This document shows positions 1 to 7,256 of a DNA stretch of 17,267 nt, piece after piece. Numbering within the stretch: the first letter of the stretch is position 1; each line of letters starts with the position of its first letter. A model generated the notes under the pieces. That model ran no database searches, had not been told where the DNA came from, and saw only the letters and a list, made by a program, of their open reading frames with translations. Position numbers and translations under genes: made by a program. The DNA comes from Rhodocyclaceae bacterium UBA2271 (GTDB lineage Bacteria > Pseudomonadota > Gammaproteobacteria > Burkholderiales > Rhodocyclaceae). The stretch covers positions 1,397-18,663 of the forward strand of contig DDXB01000078.1 in assembly GCA_002347405.1 (NCBI GenBank), in the 5' to 3' direction.

Positions 1-1262
1 TGCACCTGCACCGTCTCGCCAGCGCCGACTTTCTCGCGGTCCGGTTCGAGAACGATGAAGCAGTCGGCCCGGGCCATCGAACTGAGGATGCCGGAGCCCT
101 GCATGCCGGTCGGGCGCACGCACCATTCGCCATCTTCCTGGAACAGCACGCCACGCTGGAATTCGGTGCGGCCGCGACCTTTTTTCATGGCATCGACACA
201 GCGCGCCGGAAAGCTGGGGAAGGGCGGTACGGGATCGACGCCCGCGAGCTTGAGGATGGCAGGGCGGACAAGCTGATAGAAGGTGACCATCACCGCTACC
301 GGATTGCCGGGGAGGCTGAAGAGCCAAGCGCCAGGCTTGTTTTCACCACCGGGCTGAATGCGGCCGAAAGCCATTGGGCGGCCGGGTTTCATGGCGATCT
401 TCCAGAAGGCGACCTCGCCGAGCTGCGCCATCAACTGCTTGATGAAATCGGCTTCGCCGACGGACACGCCACCACTGGTGATGATGGCATCGGCACAGCC
501 CGCGGCTTCGCGGAAGGCCGCTTCGAGCGCGGCCGGGTCGTCCTTCACCACGCCCATGTCGATGACATCGCAGCCGAGGCGGCTGAGCATGCCCCACAAG
601 GTATAGCGGTTGCTGTCATACACCGCGCCGGGAAACAGCGGCGTGCCGACGGAACACAGTTCGTCGCCAGTCGAGAACAGCGCGACACGCACGCGGCGCC
701 GCAGCGAGACTTCGGCCAGGCCCAGCGAGGCGATGATGCCGAGTTCCGCCGGTCGCAGCAGCTTGCCGGCAACGAGGGCCGGGCTGCCAGCCTTGAGATC
801 CTCGCCGGCGCGGCGGATGTGTTGTTCACGACGCTGGCCGGGCGGGATGATGACGGCATCGCCGTCGACGCGCACGACTTCCTGCACGACCACGCAATCG
901 ACGCCGTCGGGCAGTGCGGCACCCGTCATGATGCGCGCCGTCTCGCCAGCGCCGACTTTTACCGCGCCGGCGCGGCCGGCGAATGCCGTGCCGATGTTCT
1001 TCAGGCAGGTCTCGCCGCTGGCGGCGAGATCGGCATGGCGCACTGCCCAGCCGTCCATGGCCGAGTTGTCATGGGCCGGCACATTGAACGGTGCGATGAC
1101 ATCCACCGCCAGCACCCGGTCCAGCGCCTGATGCACGGGCAGCCGTTCATGTCCGGCGACCGGCTGCAGGGTGTCGATGATCAGTTGGCGGGCACGCTCT
1201 ACCGGGAGGGATTCTGGGTCGTAATCGTCGATGCAGGAAAAGGTCTTGAGCAGGGAGGTCAT
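1..1262 (-). CDS. aorE: MoeA-like molybdopterin metal insertase (AorE), 3' end cut by window edge
   Basis: Molybdopterin molybdenumtransferase family, which inserts the oxyanion metal into adenylated molybdopterin. 420 codons are open from the ATG at 1262 to the left edge, where the reading frame ends in a typical MoeA C-terminal stretch (GAGETVQV), so only a few residues are probably missing. Family motifs are visible: DNSAMDG at residues 65-71, then STGDEL, TSGGVSVGE, the KPGRPMAFG region and SLPGNPVAV. It is last in the aldehyde oxidoreductase operon, in the place where Aromatoleum aromaticum carries aorE, so I infer it serves tungsten insertion into the AOR cofactor; a general housekeeping MoeA cannot be excluded. 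Oddities: there is no clear Shine-Dalgarno before the start (the upstream region is T-rich) and a repeat element separates it from aorD, so it may be expressed independently of the rest of the operon. Confidence 0.93.
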   Translation of the reverse strand, partial: MTSLLKTFSCIDDYDPESLPVERARQLIIDTLQPVAGHERLPVHQALDRVLAVDVIAPFNVPAHDNSAMDGWAVRHADLAASGETCLKNIGTAFAGRAGAVKVGAGETARIMTGAALPDGVDCVVVQEVVRVDGDAVIIPPGQRREQHIRRAGEDLKAGSPALVAGKLLRPAELGIIASLGLAEVSLRRRVRVALFSTGDELCSVGTPLFPGAVYDSNRYTLWGMLSRLGCDVIDMGVVKDDPAALEAAFREAAGCADAIITSGGVSVGEADFIKQLMAQLGEVAFWKIAMKPGRPMAFGRIQPGGENKPGAWLFSLPGNPVAVMVTFYQLVRPAILKLAGVDPVPPFPSFPARCVDAMKKGRGRTEFQRGVLFQEDGEWCVRPTGMQGSGILSSMARADCFIVLEPDREKVGAGETVQV

Positions 1263-1298
1263 GGTGTTACAAAAAAATGAGCTAAGAATCCATTTGGA

Positions 1299-1368
1299 TC
1301 GTCACCCCGGCGCAGGCCGGGGTCCAGGTGTCTTATTTTCCTGGATTCCGGCTTCCGCCGGAATGACG
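1299..1368. repeat. Dispersed-type intergenic inverted repeat (double hairpin)
   Basis: About 70 bp between aorD and aorE containing two hairpins: CCCCGG (1305-1310) with CCGGGG (1317-1322), and ATTCCGGC (1345-1352) with GCCGGAAT (1357-1364) around a TTCC loop. Partly complementary GTCCAG (1322-1327) and CTGGAT (1341-1346) can also pair, so the whole element can fold as one unit bounded by CGTCACCCC and GGAATGACG. Elements of this GTCATTCC/GGAATGAC type are widespread between genes of proteobacteria. A separate 12-bp palindrome, ATCCATTTGGAT, lies beside it at 1288-1299. It could act as a transcript-end or processing signal, but no U-tract follows either hairpin directly. Confidence 0.75.
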
Positions 1369-1409
1369 AGTTTTCAATATATGTGCAGCCCTAACAGGAG
1401 GCAGACAGT

Positions 1410-1664
1410 CTACCCCCCGGCGATGGGTGGCCAGATGGCCAGTGTTTCTCCCGTCTGCAGCGGACGTGTCGCGCGCACTGCAGGGGGAATGAAAGCGCCA
1501 TCGATCAACACCAGATGGCACAGCTTCTGCGGCAGGCCGAAGCGCTCGATCACCTGCTGAACGGTGGTGCCCGCGTCCAGTTCGAGCGCCAGGGCGTTGG
1601 TTTTCCTTGCTTCCGGAGGCAGATAGTCCTGCAGCGTGGCAAAGAGCTTGAGCGTTACTTGCAC
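1410..1664 (-). CDS. aorD: MoaD/ThiS-family sulfur carrier of the AOR operon (AorD)
   Basis: Small beta-grasp sulfur carrier of 84 residues. It ends in the diagnostic Gly-Gly (IAGG then stop), the residue that becomes a thiocarboxylate to donate sulfur in the dithiolene step of molybdopterin synthesis. The N-terminus (VTLKLFATLQDYLPP) is typical of MoaD. I chose the GTG at 1664: homology begins there and it lies 19 bp after the aorC stop. The frame stays open upstream into aorC, but those residues look like shadow sequence. It sits between aorC and aorE as in aorABCDE of Aromatoleum. Dedicated function for the tungsten cofactor is an inference; it may also work with the general MoaE. Confidence 0.9.
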   Translation of the reverse strand: MQVTLKLFATLQDYLPPEARKTNALALELDAGTTVQQVIERFGLPQKLCHLVLIDGAFIPPAVRATRPLQTGETLAIWPPIAGG

Positions 1665-1683
1665 CTGCGACCCCGGACGCGGC

Positions 1684-2937
1684 TCATGCCGCCTGCTGCG
1701 CGGTCGCGAGATAGGCCGCCATGAAGTCTGTGGGATCATCCAGCAAGCGCTCGCGCCAGGCGCCGAGCCGCGCCCGGGTCTGGATCAGGCCGCGCAGGGC
1801 GCCGACATGATCGGTCCAGCCAATGCTGGTCGCGCCGATCAGGACGTCATGTTCGAACTGTAGTGATAAATATCGATATTTGTCCTCATCCACCAGTTCG
1901 ACCGTCGTGCCGCCGGCGGCCTTTGCCACACCCGACCACTCGCCGAACGAGGTGGAAATCAGGCCCAGGGTGTCGAGGACGTTGATCGCCAGACTGCCCT
2001 GCGAAACGGCATTGTGTCCCGCCATGTTCTTGGCGGCAATTTGCGCCTGCTCGGCGGCATTCGGTTGTATCGCGTTGACTTCGGGCTGGCCGGAGTGGAA
2101 TCCGGGCGTTTCGGTGACATCGCCTGCGGCAAAGACATCGGGCAGGTTGGTGCGCATTGCCGTGTCGACGCGGATGCCGCGTTCCATGGCGATGCCGCTT
2201 CCCGCCAGAAAATCGATGGCCGGCTTGACGCCGGCGGCGCAGATCACCAGATCGGCAGCAATTTCAGCGCCGCTGCTCAGTAGCGCGGCCAGCGCGCCAT
2301 CCTTTGCGCTGATCGCGGTGACTGCCGCATTGAGATGCACGGCAACGCCTTTTTGCTCGACCCAGCGCTTGATCATGGCACCGGCCTTGGCGGTCATCAT
2401 GCGCTGCACCATGCGGTCGCCCATTTCCACTACGGTGAGCTTGACGCCCCGTGCGGCGAGCGCTTCCATGATGATGCAGCCGATGAAACCGGCGCCAATC
2501 TGCAGCACGCGGCTGCCCGGTTGTGCCTTGGCGGCAATTGCGCGCGCATCCTCGATGGTCCAGCAGGTATGCACATTGGGCAGGTCGATGCCCGGCACGG
2601 GTGGCCGGATCGGCTGCGAACCGGTGGCGATCAGCAGCTTGTCATAGGGCAGGCGTTCGCCGTCAGCGAACTCGACCTGTTTCGCCTGCGCATCAAGCTT
2701 CGTCACACGCCCCTGGATCAGGTGGATCTTGTGCTGCACGTAATGGTCGTGGGCCTTGCGCAGATGGGTGCCGGCATCTTTGATGTGACCTTGCAGGAAA
2801 TAGGGAATCGCCATGCGTGAATACGGCGGCTCCTTTTCGTCGCCAATCAGGGCGATTTCGGCGTCGGGTAGCAGCCGGCGCAGGGTTTCGGCGGCGATCA
2901 GACCCGTCGGGCCGTTGCCGATGATGATGTGTTTCAT
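1684..2937 (-). CDS. aorC: Aldehyde oxidoreductase FAD/NAD(H) subunit (AorC)
   Basis: Pyridine nucleotide-disulfide oxidoreductase family, 417 residues. The N-terminal FAD Rossmann motif is at residues 7-12 (GNGPTG), the second NAD(H) Rossmann motif at 148-153 (GAGFIG, ending in an acidic VVE), and the FAD-contacting AAGD at 270-273. It most resembles NADH-dependent nitrite reductase/rubredoxin-reductase-like subunits. In the AOR complex of Aromatoleum this subunit passes electrons from the W enzyme to NAD+ (or back), which suits its place directly after aorB. The start at 2937 is preceded by AAGGA at good spacing; an upstream in-frame ATG at 2958 falls close to the intergenic inverted repeat and is less likely. 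Confidence 0.92.
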   Translation of the reverse strand: MKHIIIGNGPTGLIAAETLRRLLPDAEIALIGDEKEPPYSRMAIPYFLQGHIKDAGTHLRKAHDHYVQHKIHLIQGRVTKLDAQAKQVEFADGERLPYDKLLIATGSQPIRPPVPGIDLPNVHTCWTIEDARAIAAKAQPGSRVLQIGAGFIGCIIMEALAARGVKLTVVEMGDRMVQRMMTAKAGAMIKRWVEQKGVAVHLNAAVTAISAKDGALAALLSSGAEIAADLVICAAGVKPAIDFLAGSGIAMERGIRVDTAMRTNLPDVFAAGDVTETPGFHSGQPEVNAIQPNAAEQAQIAAKNMAGHNAVSQGSLAINVLDTLGLISTSFGEWSGVAKAAGGTTVELVDEDKYRYLSLQFEHDVLIGATSIGWTDHVGALRGLIQTRARLGAWRERLLDDPTDFMAAYLATAQQAA

Positions 2938-2958
2938 GGGGAGTCCTTTTAAAAGCAA

Positions 2959-3030
2959 TTCACCACGGCGGGCACGGCGAAGGGCAAACCCGGAAGGATT
3001 TCGCCGTGTTCGCCGCGTCGCCGTGGTGAA
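2959..3030. repeat. Nested inverted repeat between aorB and aorC
   Basis: A 72-bp element with perfect outer arms of 12 bp (TTCACCACGGCG at 2959-2970, CGCCGTGGTGAA at 3019-3030) and perfect inner arms of 9 bp (CACGGCGAA at 2973-2981, TTCGCCGTG at 3000-3008). It lies 3 bp beyond the aorB stop and about 20 bp before the aorC start. The CACGGCGAA units resemble the CACGGAGAA-type dispersed repeats of some proteobacteria. In the operon mRNA it would form a strong hairpin directly after the most heavily needed subunit gene, so it may set the aorB to aorC ratio through mRNA stability or partial termination. Confidence 0.8.
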
Positions 3031-3033
3031 TCT

Positions 3034-4881
3034 TTACAGTCCCAGCCGGGCCAGCGTTTCCTTGCTGGGAACGCCGTTGGCATCCCAGCCGCGCGCCTGG
3101 TAATACTCGGGGAGCATCTTGTCGATGCCGCTCACCAGACCCTTGGCCGGGCCGGTTTTGACCGGTTCGGTCTTGAGGCGGGGTGGCAGATCGTCATCCT
3201 TGGCCGTGAAGCCCGCCGCGTTGTTGAACTGGCGCTCCATGTTCCAGATGCGTTCGCCGACCGCGGCAAGCTTTTCCATGGTCCAGTCGCCTTCGCAGGC
3301 GGCATCGAGTTGTGGCTGCAGATCGGCCAGGGTCCAGGCGAAGGTGGTGAACACGCAGACCCCGGCCGAGTCGAATACCGCGGTGGCATCCTGGAAGGCC
3401 TTGACCAGGTCGGCCTTGCCTGTGGTGACGAGCGGGTCGGTCTTGACCGGAATGCCCAGCACCTCGGACGCCACGGTGTAGCCGCGCAAGTGGCAGGCGC
3501 CGCGGTTGGAGGTCGCGTAAGCCAGGCCCATGCCCTGAATGCCGCGCGAATCGTAGGCGGGGAATTCCTGTTTCTTCACGCCCATCGAGAGTTCCGGCTT
3601 GCCGTATTTCTCGCACAGGCGTGCCGAACCCAGCCCGAGTTCCTTGCCGAAACCTTCGCCGCGCGCGGTCATTTGCGCCAGTTCGCAGAGCGCCTTGGCC
3701 GAACCGAAGGGCGCCTCCATGCCGATCTGCTTCTCGGTAAGAATGCCCAATTCATAGAGTTCCATGGCCGCGCCGACGGTGGCGCCAAAGGAAATCGGGT
3801 CGAAGCCGTCCTCGTTGCAAATCAGGTTGGCATATTGCAGGGCCTCCAGGTCGCCGACGCCGTTGGCGGCGCCCAGCGCCCAGGCCGCCTCGTATTCCAG
3901 GCCGCCGGAAGCACCCCAGTACTCGGGTTTGTTGACGACGCTGAAGTGCGTTTCGTCGATCTTCGAGATGCGGCCGCAGGCGATCGTGCAGCCGAAGCAG
4001 GCATTGTTCGTTACCAGATGGCTCTTGCCGTCGCTGGGGCGTTTCTCGATCATTGCTTCGGCAGAAATCTTGCGCGCATCCTCGAACTGCGAGTCGCGGT
4101 GGTTGCGCGTGGGCAGGGCGCCCATTTCGTTGATGACGTTCATCAGCACCTGGGTGCCGTAGGTCGGCAGGCCTTGGCCGGTGACGGCGTTGTCCGCCAA
4201 AACCTTTTTGGCGGCGGTGGCGGCGTTCATGAATGCCTTGGCATCCTTGAGGATGCTCACGCCCTGGGTGCCGCGCACGGCGACCGCCTTGAGGTTCTTG
4301 GAACCCATCACGGTGCCGACGCCGGAGCGGCCCGCGGCGCGATGCAGGTCATTGACGATGCAGGCATACATCACGCCATTTTCACCGGCTCGACCAATGC
4401 TGCAGACGCGGGTCTGCGGGTCCTGATGGCTCTTCTTGATGATCTCTTCGGTCTGCCAGACCGTCTTGCCCCACAGGTGGGCGGCATCCTTCAGTTCGGC
4501 CTTGTCGTTCTCGATCGCGAGGTAAACCGGTTTGGCGCTCTTGCCTTCGAAAATGATCATGTCCCAGCCGGCGAACTTGAGCTCGGCGCCGAAATAGCCG
4601 CCGGAGTTGGAGCAGGCAATCGCGCCGGTCAGTGCGCCCTTGGTGACCACCGAATAGCGCCCGCCGGTCGATGCCGGCGTGCCGGTCAGCGGGCCGGTGG
4701 TCATGATCAGCTTGTTGGCGGAGGACAGCGGGTCGACCTTGGGATCGACTTCGCTGATGAAATACTTGGTAGCCAGTCCGCGCTGGCCGAGGTATTGCTG
4801 TGCCCACTCCATGTTGAGGGGTTCGGATGTGCAGCTGCCGCTGCTCAGATCAACGCGCAGAATCTTGCGGGTCCATGCCAT
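3034..4881 (-). CDS. aorB: Tungsten-containing aldehyde:ferredoxin oxidoreductase-family catalytic subunit (AorB)
   Basis: Catalytic subunit of 615 residues, the normal length for the AOR family. The enzymes carry a W-bis-molybdopterin and one [4Fe-4S] cluster and interconvert aldehydes and carboxylic acids in the cytoplasm. Visible features: a pterin-binding N-terminal domain with GGRYSVVTKG (73-82) and SNSGGYFGAELKFAG (91-105); cluster ligands C295, C298, C302 (CX2CX3C) plus C509 in AGVCVF, matching the C288/C291/C295/C494 spacing of the Pyrococcus furiosus enzyme; and the conserved ATSNRGACHLRG region (456-467). The start at 4881 has AGGAGA upstream. The frame is open 192 bases further upstream, but this overlaps aorA in a shadow frame. 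Operon context (aorA, aorC, divergent tup genes) supports an NAD-linked AorABC complex acting on aromatic and other aldehydes. Confidence 0.95.
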   Translation of the reverse strand: MAWTRKILRVDLSSGSCTSEPLNMEWAQQYLGQRGLATKYFISEVDPKVDPLSSANKLIMTTGPLTGTPASTGGRYSVVTKGALTGAIACSNSGGYFGAELKFAGWDMIIFEGKSAKPVYLAIENDKAELKDAAHLWGKTVWQTEEIIKKSHQDPQTRVCSIGRAGENGVMYACIVNDLHRAAGRSGVGTVMGSKNLKAVAVRGTQGVSILKDAKAFMNAATAAKKVLADNAVTGQGLPTYGTQVLMNVINEMGALPTRNHRDSQFEDARKISAEAMIEKRPSDGKSHLVTNNACFGCTIACGRISKIDETHFSVVNKPEYWGASGGLEYEAAWALGAANGVGDLEALQYANLICNEDGFDPISFGATVGAAMELYELGILTEKQIGMEAPFGSAKALCELAQMTARGEGFGKELGLGSARLCEKYGKPELSMGVKKQEFPAYDSRGIQGMGLAYATSNRGACHLRGYTVASEVLGIPVKTDPLVTTGKADLVKAFQDATAVFDSAGVCVFTTFAWTLADLQPQLDAACEGDWTMEKLAAVGERIWNMERQFNNAAGFTAKDDDLPPRLKTEPVKTGPAKGLVSGIDKMLPEYYQARGWDANGVPSKETLARLGL

Positions 4882-4903
4882 GGTGTCTCTCCTTTTATCG
4901 AGG

Positions 4904-5383
4904 TCAGGCGCTGGCGCGCGTTGCGGTGTCGGTCTTGCCGGCCCAGGCGCGCATCTTGTCGAGTCCCGTCCAGTCGGCATCGACATAGGTGATGGCGCCG
5001 GTCGGGCAGGCGCTGGCACAGGCCGGGTCGCCGCCGCAGAGGTCGCACTTCTGCACCTTGCCGGTTTCCGCAACGTAATTCACGGTGCCGAAGGGGCAGG
5101 CGATGGTGCAGACCTTGCATCCGACACAGATGGCTTCGTTGACAATCTTGGCGCCGGTGCCGGCATCGACGCGGATGGCATCGACCGGGCAGGCATTCAT
5201 GCACCAGGCTTCCGCGCACTGGGTGCAGGTGTAGGGTACCTTGCGACCTGCATGCTCGAAGCTGAAAATCTTGATGCGTGACTTGGCGATATTGAAGACG
5301 CCATAGTTCTCGTAGGAGCACGCCATTTCACACTGCAAACAGCCGGTGCATTTGTTTGCATCGATGTGCAAGGATTTTTGCAT
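4904..5383 (-). CDS. aorA: Ferredoxin-like electron-transfer subunit with four [4Fe-4S] motifs (AorA)
   Basis: A 159-residue polyferredoxin. It has 16 cysteines in four groups: 12/15/18/22, 53/56/61/65, 86/89/92/96 and 113/116/122/126, the pattern of DMSO reductase B/HycB-type subunits. These are expected to bind four [4Fe-4S] clusters that wire the W active site of AorB to the flavin of AorC. There is no signal peptide, so it is cytoplasmic. The ATG at 5383 has an excellent GGAGGG 6-7 bp upstream and sits directly before the first conserved segment; the longer open frame up to 5476 would run through the promoter region. It is first in the aor operon, with 22 bp separating it from aorB. Confidence 0.94.
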   Translation of the reverse strand: MQKSLHIDANKCTGCLQCEMACSYENYGVFNIAKSRIKIFSFEHAGRKVPYTCTQCAEAWCMNACPVDAIRVDAGTGAKIVNEAICVGCKVCTIACPFGTVNYVAETGKVQKCDLCGGDPACASACPTGAITYVDADWTGLDKMRAWAGKTDTATRASA

Positions 5384-5446
5384 TTTCGACCCTCCAGTCA
5401 CTTGATTGTTCTTGGTTAAGATCTGTTCGCCCGGTCTGGCGATGCA

Positions 5447-5473
5447 TGGAATTTGTCGCTGGCTTAAATTCCA
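5447..5473. promoter_or_regulatory. Inverted repeat in the aor/tup divergent regulatory region
   Basis: The 154-bp region between aorA (starts at 5383, minus) and the tup operon (starts near 5538, plus) must hold both promoters. It contains a perfect inverted repeat, TGGAATTT (5447-5454) and AAATTCCA (5466-5473), with an 11-bp spacer and centre-to-centre spacing of 19 bp, about two helical turns, as expected for a dimeric regulator. A CACATGTG palindrome overlaps its right arm at 5472-5479. I see no convincing sigma54 (GG-N10-GC) site or FNR site, and no strong sigma70 promoter in either direction. Confidence 0.45.
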
Positions 5474-5537
5474 CATGTGTCATTATTGAGCAAATCGGCA
5501 GTGTGCTGCAACTTGACAGAAAATCAATTTGACCATT

Positions 5538-5864
5538 ATGCAGAAAGGGAATTCGGAGCCGGCTGCGTTCAGCCCGGATACGGCGGCGCGTCTGGAGCGC
5601 GAAGTTTCGGCCCAGCCACGGGAGTTCCGCCACGGATTGCTGCTGGCCTTTCCGGGCGGCGTCACCGAAGTTGACGGCATCCTGCGCGTCACCGCTGGTC
5701 CGGCGGCGATGGAAATATGCCTCACGCCCCTGGCACCCCGAGTCATCGCTGCACTGCGGCTGCCGAACCTCCGGGTAAACATTCGTTTTACTGCCGGCCG
5801 CCCGGCCGAGCAGCAAGCCATGCTGGCGCGCATGGATCGGGCCATGCACCGGGGCGGCGGCTGA
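5538..5864 (+). CDS. Small conserved-context protein of unknown function preceding tupB
   Basis: 108 residues from ATG 5538; a TTG at 5529 in the same frame is an alternative start, and neither has a clear Shine-Dalgarno. I do not recognise the family. The protein appears soluble, with no signal peptide or membrane segment: a charged N-terminal helix, a central segment HGLLLAFPGGVTEVDG that looks like beta strands, a segment LRLPNLRVNIRFTAG, and a basic Met/Arg-rich C-terminus. Codon and base use match the neighbours, and it ends 1 bp before the tupB start, so it is very probably co-transcribed and may be translationally coupled. By position it might sense metal or oxyanion or assist the transporter, but no motif shows this. 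Confidence 0.7.
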   Translation: MQKGNSEPAAFSPDTAARLEREVSAQPREFRHGLLLAFPGGVTEVDGILRVTAGPAAMEICLTPLAPRVIAALRLPNLRVNIRFTAGRPAEQQAMLARMDRAMHRGGG

Positions 5865-5865
5865 C

Positions 5866-6570
5866 ATGGGAGAAATCACCACAAGTCTGATGCTGGCCGG
5901 GGAACTGGTGGCGAGCGGCGATGCGCGGCTGGCATCCATCGTCACGCTGAGCTTGCAGGTCAGTCTTTCCGCCACGCTGCTCGCCTGCCTGATCGGCATG
6001 CCGCTCGGCGCTCTGCTGGCGGTTGGCCGCTTTCCCGGGCGGCATACACTGATCGTGCTGTTCAACGGGCTGATGGGCCTGCCGCCGGTGGTGGTCGGCC
6101 TGCTGGTCTATCTGCTGTTGTCCCGCGCCGGTCCGCTGGGGCAGTTCGGTTTGCTGTTCACCCCCGCCGCGATGATCATCGCGCAGACCATCCTGATCGT
6201 GCCCATCGTCGCCGCACTGGCGCGGCAATCGGTCGAGGATGCCTGGCGCGAATATCGGGAACAGCTGCGCAGCCTGGGCGCAAGCCGGCTGCGCGCCGCC
6301 ATGACGCTGCTCTGGGATGGCCGCTTTTCCTTGACTACCTCGGGGCTGGCGGGCTTCGGGCGCGCCATTGCCGAGGTGGGCGCGGTGATGATCGTCGGCG
6401 GCAACATCGACGGCGTTACCCGCGTCATGACCACCACCATCGCGCTCGAAACGAGCAAGGGCGACCTGCCGCTGGCGCTGGCCCTCGGGCTGATCCTGAT
6501 CGCCGTGGTGCTGGCGGTGAATACCGCAGCCTTCATGCTGCGCCAGTGGGCGGAACAGCGATGGGGCTAG
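5866..6570 (+). CDS. tupB: Tungstate ABC transporter permease TupB
   Basis: Inner-membrane permease of 234 residues in the TupB/CysTW-type family. Hydrophobic segments lie near residues 24-52, 60-86, 95-118, 155-178 and 201-223. The EAA-type cytoplasmic loop that contacts the ATPase is at about 132-150 (EQLRSLGASRLRAAMTLLW), followed by the GFGRAIAEVGAVMIVGGN segment characteristic of molybdate/tungstate permeases. It follows the 108-residue gene by 1 bp and overlaps tupC. Tungstate rather than molybdate is inferred from the TupA partner and the divergent W-enzyme operon. Confidence 0.93.
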   Translation: MGEITTSLMLAGELVASGDARLASIVTLSLQVSLSATLLACLIGMPLGALLAVGRFPGRHTLIVLFNGLMGLPPVVVGLLVYLLLSRAGPLGQFGLLFTPAAMIIAQTILIVPIVAALARQSVEDAWREYREQLRSLGASRLRAAMTLLWDGRFSLTTSGLAGFGRAIAEVGAVMIVGGNIDGVTRVMTTTIALETSKGDLPLALALGLILIAVVLAVNTAAFMLRQWAEQRWG

Positions 6571-7256
6571 GCATGGCGTGGCTCGTGCTCGACCGGCTCG
6601 GACTGACCGAGAACGGCGTCTGCATCATCAATGACGTAAGCCTGAAAGTCGGCGCTGGCAGGACGGCGATTCTCGGCCCGAACGGCGCCGGCAAGAGCAC
6701 CTTGCTGCGCCTGATGCATGGGTTGCTGCGTCCCAGTGAAGGCGCGCAACACTGGCCCGCGCCGCTGACCCAGGGCATGGTGTTCCAGCGCCCGGTGATG
6801 CTGCGCACCACCGCCTTGGCCAATGTCGAATACGGGCTCAAGCTGCGCGGGATCAAGCCGCCCGAGCGACGGCAGCGGGCCATGGCGGCGCTGGAGCGCG
6901 TTGGGCTGCCGGCCATGGCCGAGCGTCCCGCCCGCCGCCTGTCCGGCGGCGAGCAGCAACGCGTTGCCCTGGCGCGTGCCTGGGCGCTGGAACCGCAAGT
7001 CCTGTTTCTCGACGAGCCCACCGCGAGCCTCGACCCAGCCAGCAGTCGCGAGGTCGAACGCATCATCCGTGAGATTGCCGCCTCCGGCACCCGCATCGTC
7101 ATGACGACCCATAACCTCGGCCAGGCAAGGCGCATCGCCGAAGAGGTGCTGTTCATCGACTGTGGCCGGGTAGTCGAACAAAGCCCCGTTGAAGAGTTTT
7201 TCACCCGTCCACGCCATGCGGCCGCTCAATGTTTTCTTGAGGAGGAAATCCCATGA
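6561..7256 (+). CDS. tupC: Tungstate ABC transporter ATP-binding protein TupC
   Basis: ABC ATPase of 231 residues. Walker A is at 39-47 (GPNGAGKST), the Q-loop at Q76, the signature LSGGEQQ at 127-133, Walker B at 147-152 (VLFLDE) and the switch histidine at H184. There is no C-terminal MOP/TOBE regulatory domain of the kind found in ModC, and the short length fits TupC. Several in-frame starts exist: GTG 6546, ATG 6561 and ATG 6573. I chose 6561, which overlaps the tupB end by 10 bp and has GGAAC upstream; 6573 is equally possible. The 3' end overlaps tupA by ATGA. Confidence 0.93.
   Translation: MGLGMAWLVLDRLGLTENGVCIINDVSLKVGAGRTAILGPNGAGKSTLLRLMHGLLRPSEGAQHWPAPLTQGMVFQRPVMLRTTALANVEYGLKLRGIKPPERRQRAMAALERVGLPAMAERPARRLSGGEQQRVALARAWALEPQVLFLDEPTASLDPASSREVERIIREIAASGTRIVMTTHNLGQARRIAEEVLFIDCGRVVEQSPVEEFFTRPRHAAAQCFLEEEIP

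Noticed and set aside
3310..4992. Long plus-strand open frame of 560 codons
   Set aside because: It lies antisense to aorB and aorA, has no ribosome site and shows the low-complexity residue pattern of a GC-rich shadow frame; aorB has clear family motifs.
5496..5510. Sigma54 -24/-12 promoter (CGGCAGTGTGCTGC)
   Set aside because: GG and GC are separated by 9 bases, not 10, and the flanking consensus is weak.
5513..5527. FNR/CRP-like site TTGAC-N5-ATCAA
   Set aside because: Spacer is 5 bp instead of the 4 bp of TTGAT-N4-ATCAA, and one half-site is imperfect.
5384..5537. Moco/Tuco riboswitch before aorA or tup
   Set aside because: The leader is too short and I see no multi-stem structure resembling the Moco RNA; only a simple inverted repeat is present.
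5513..5541. Sigma70 promoter for the tup operon (TTGACA at 5513-5518)
   Set aside because: The -10 candidates are poor (CATTAT at 15 bp, TTATGC at 17 bp) and overlap the proposed start codon, which would demand a leaderless transcript.
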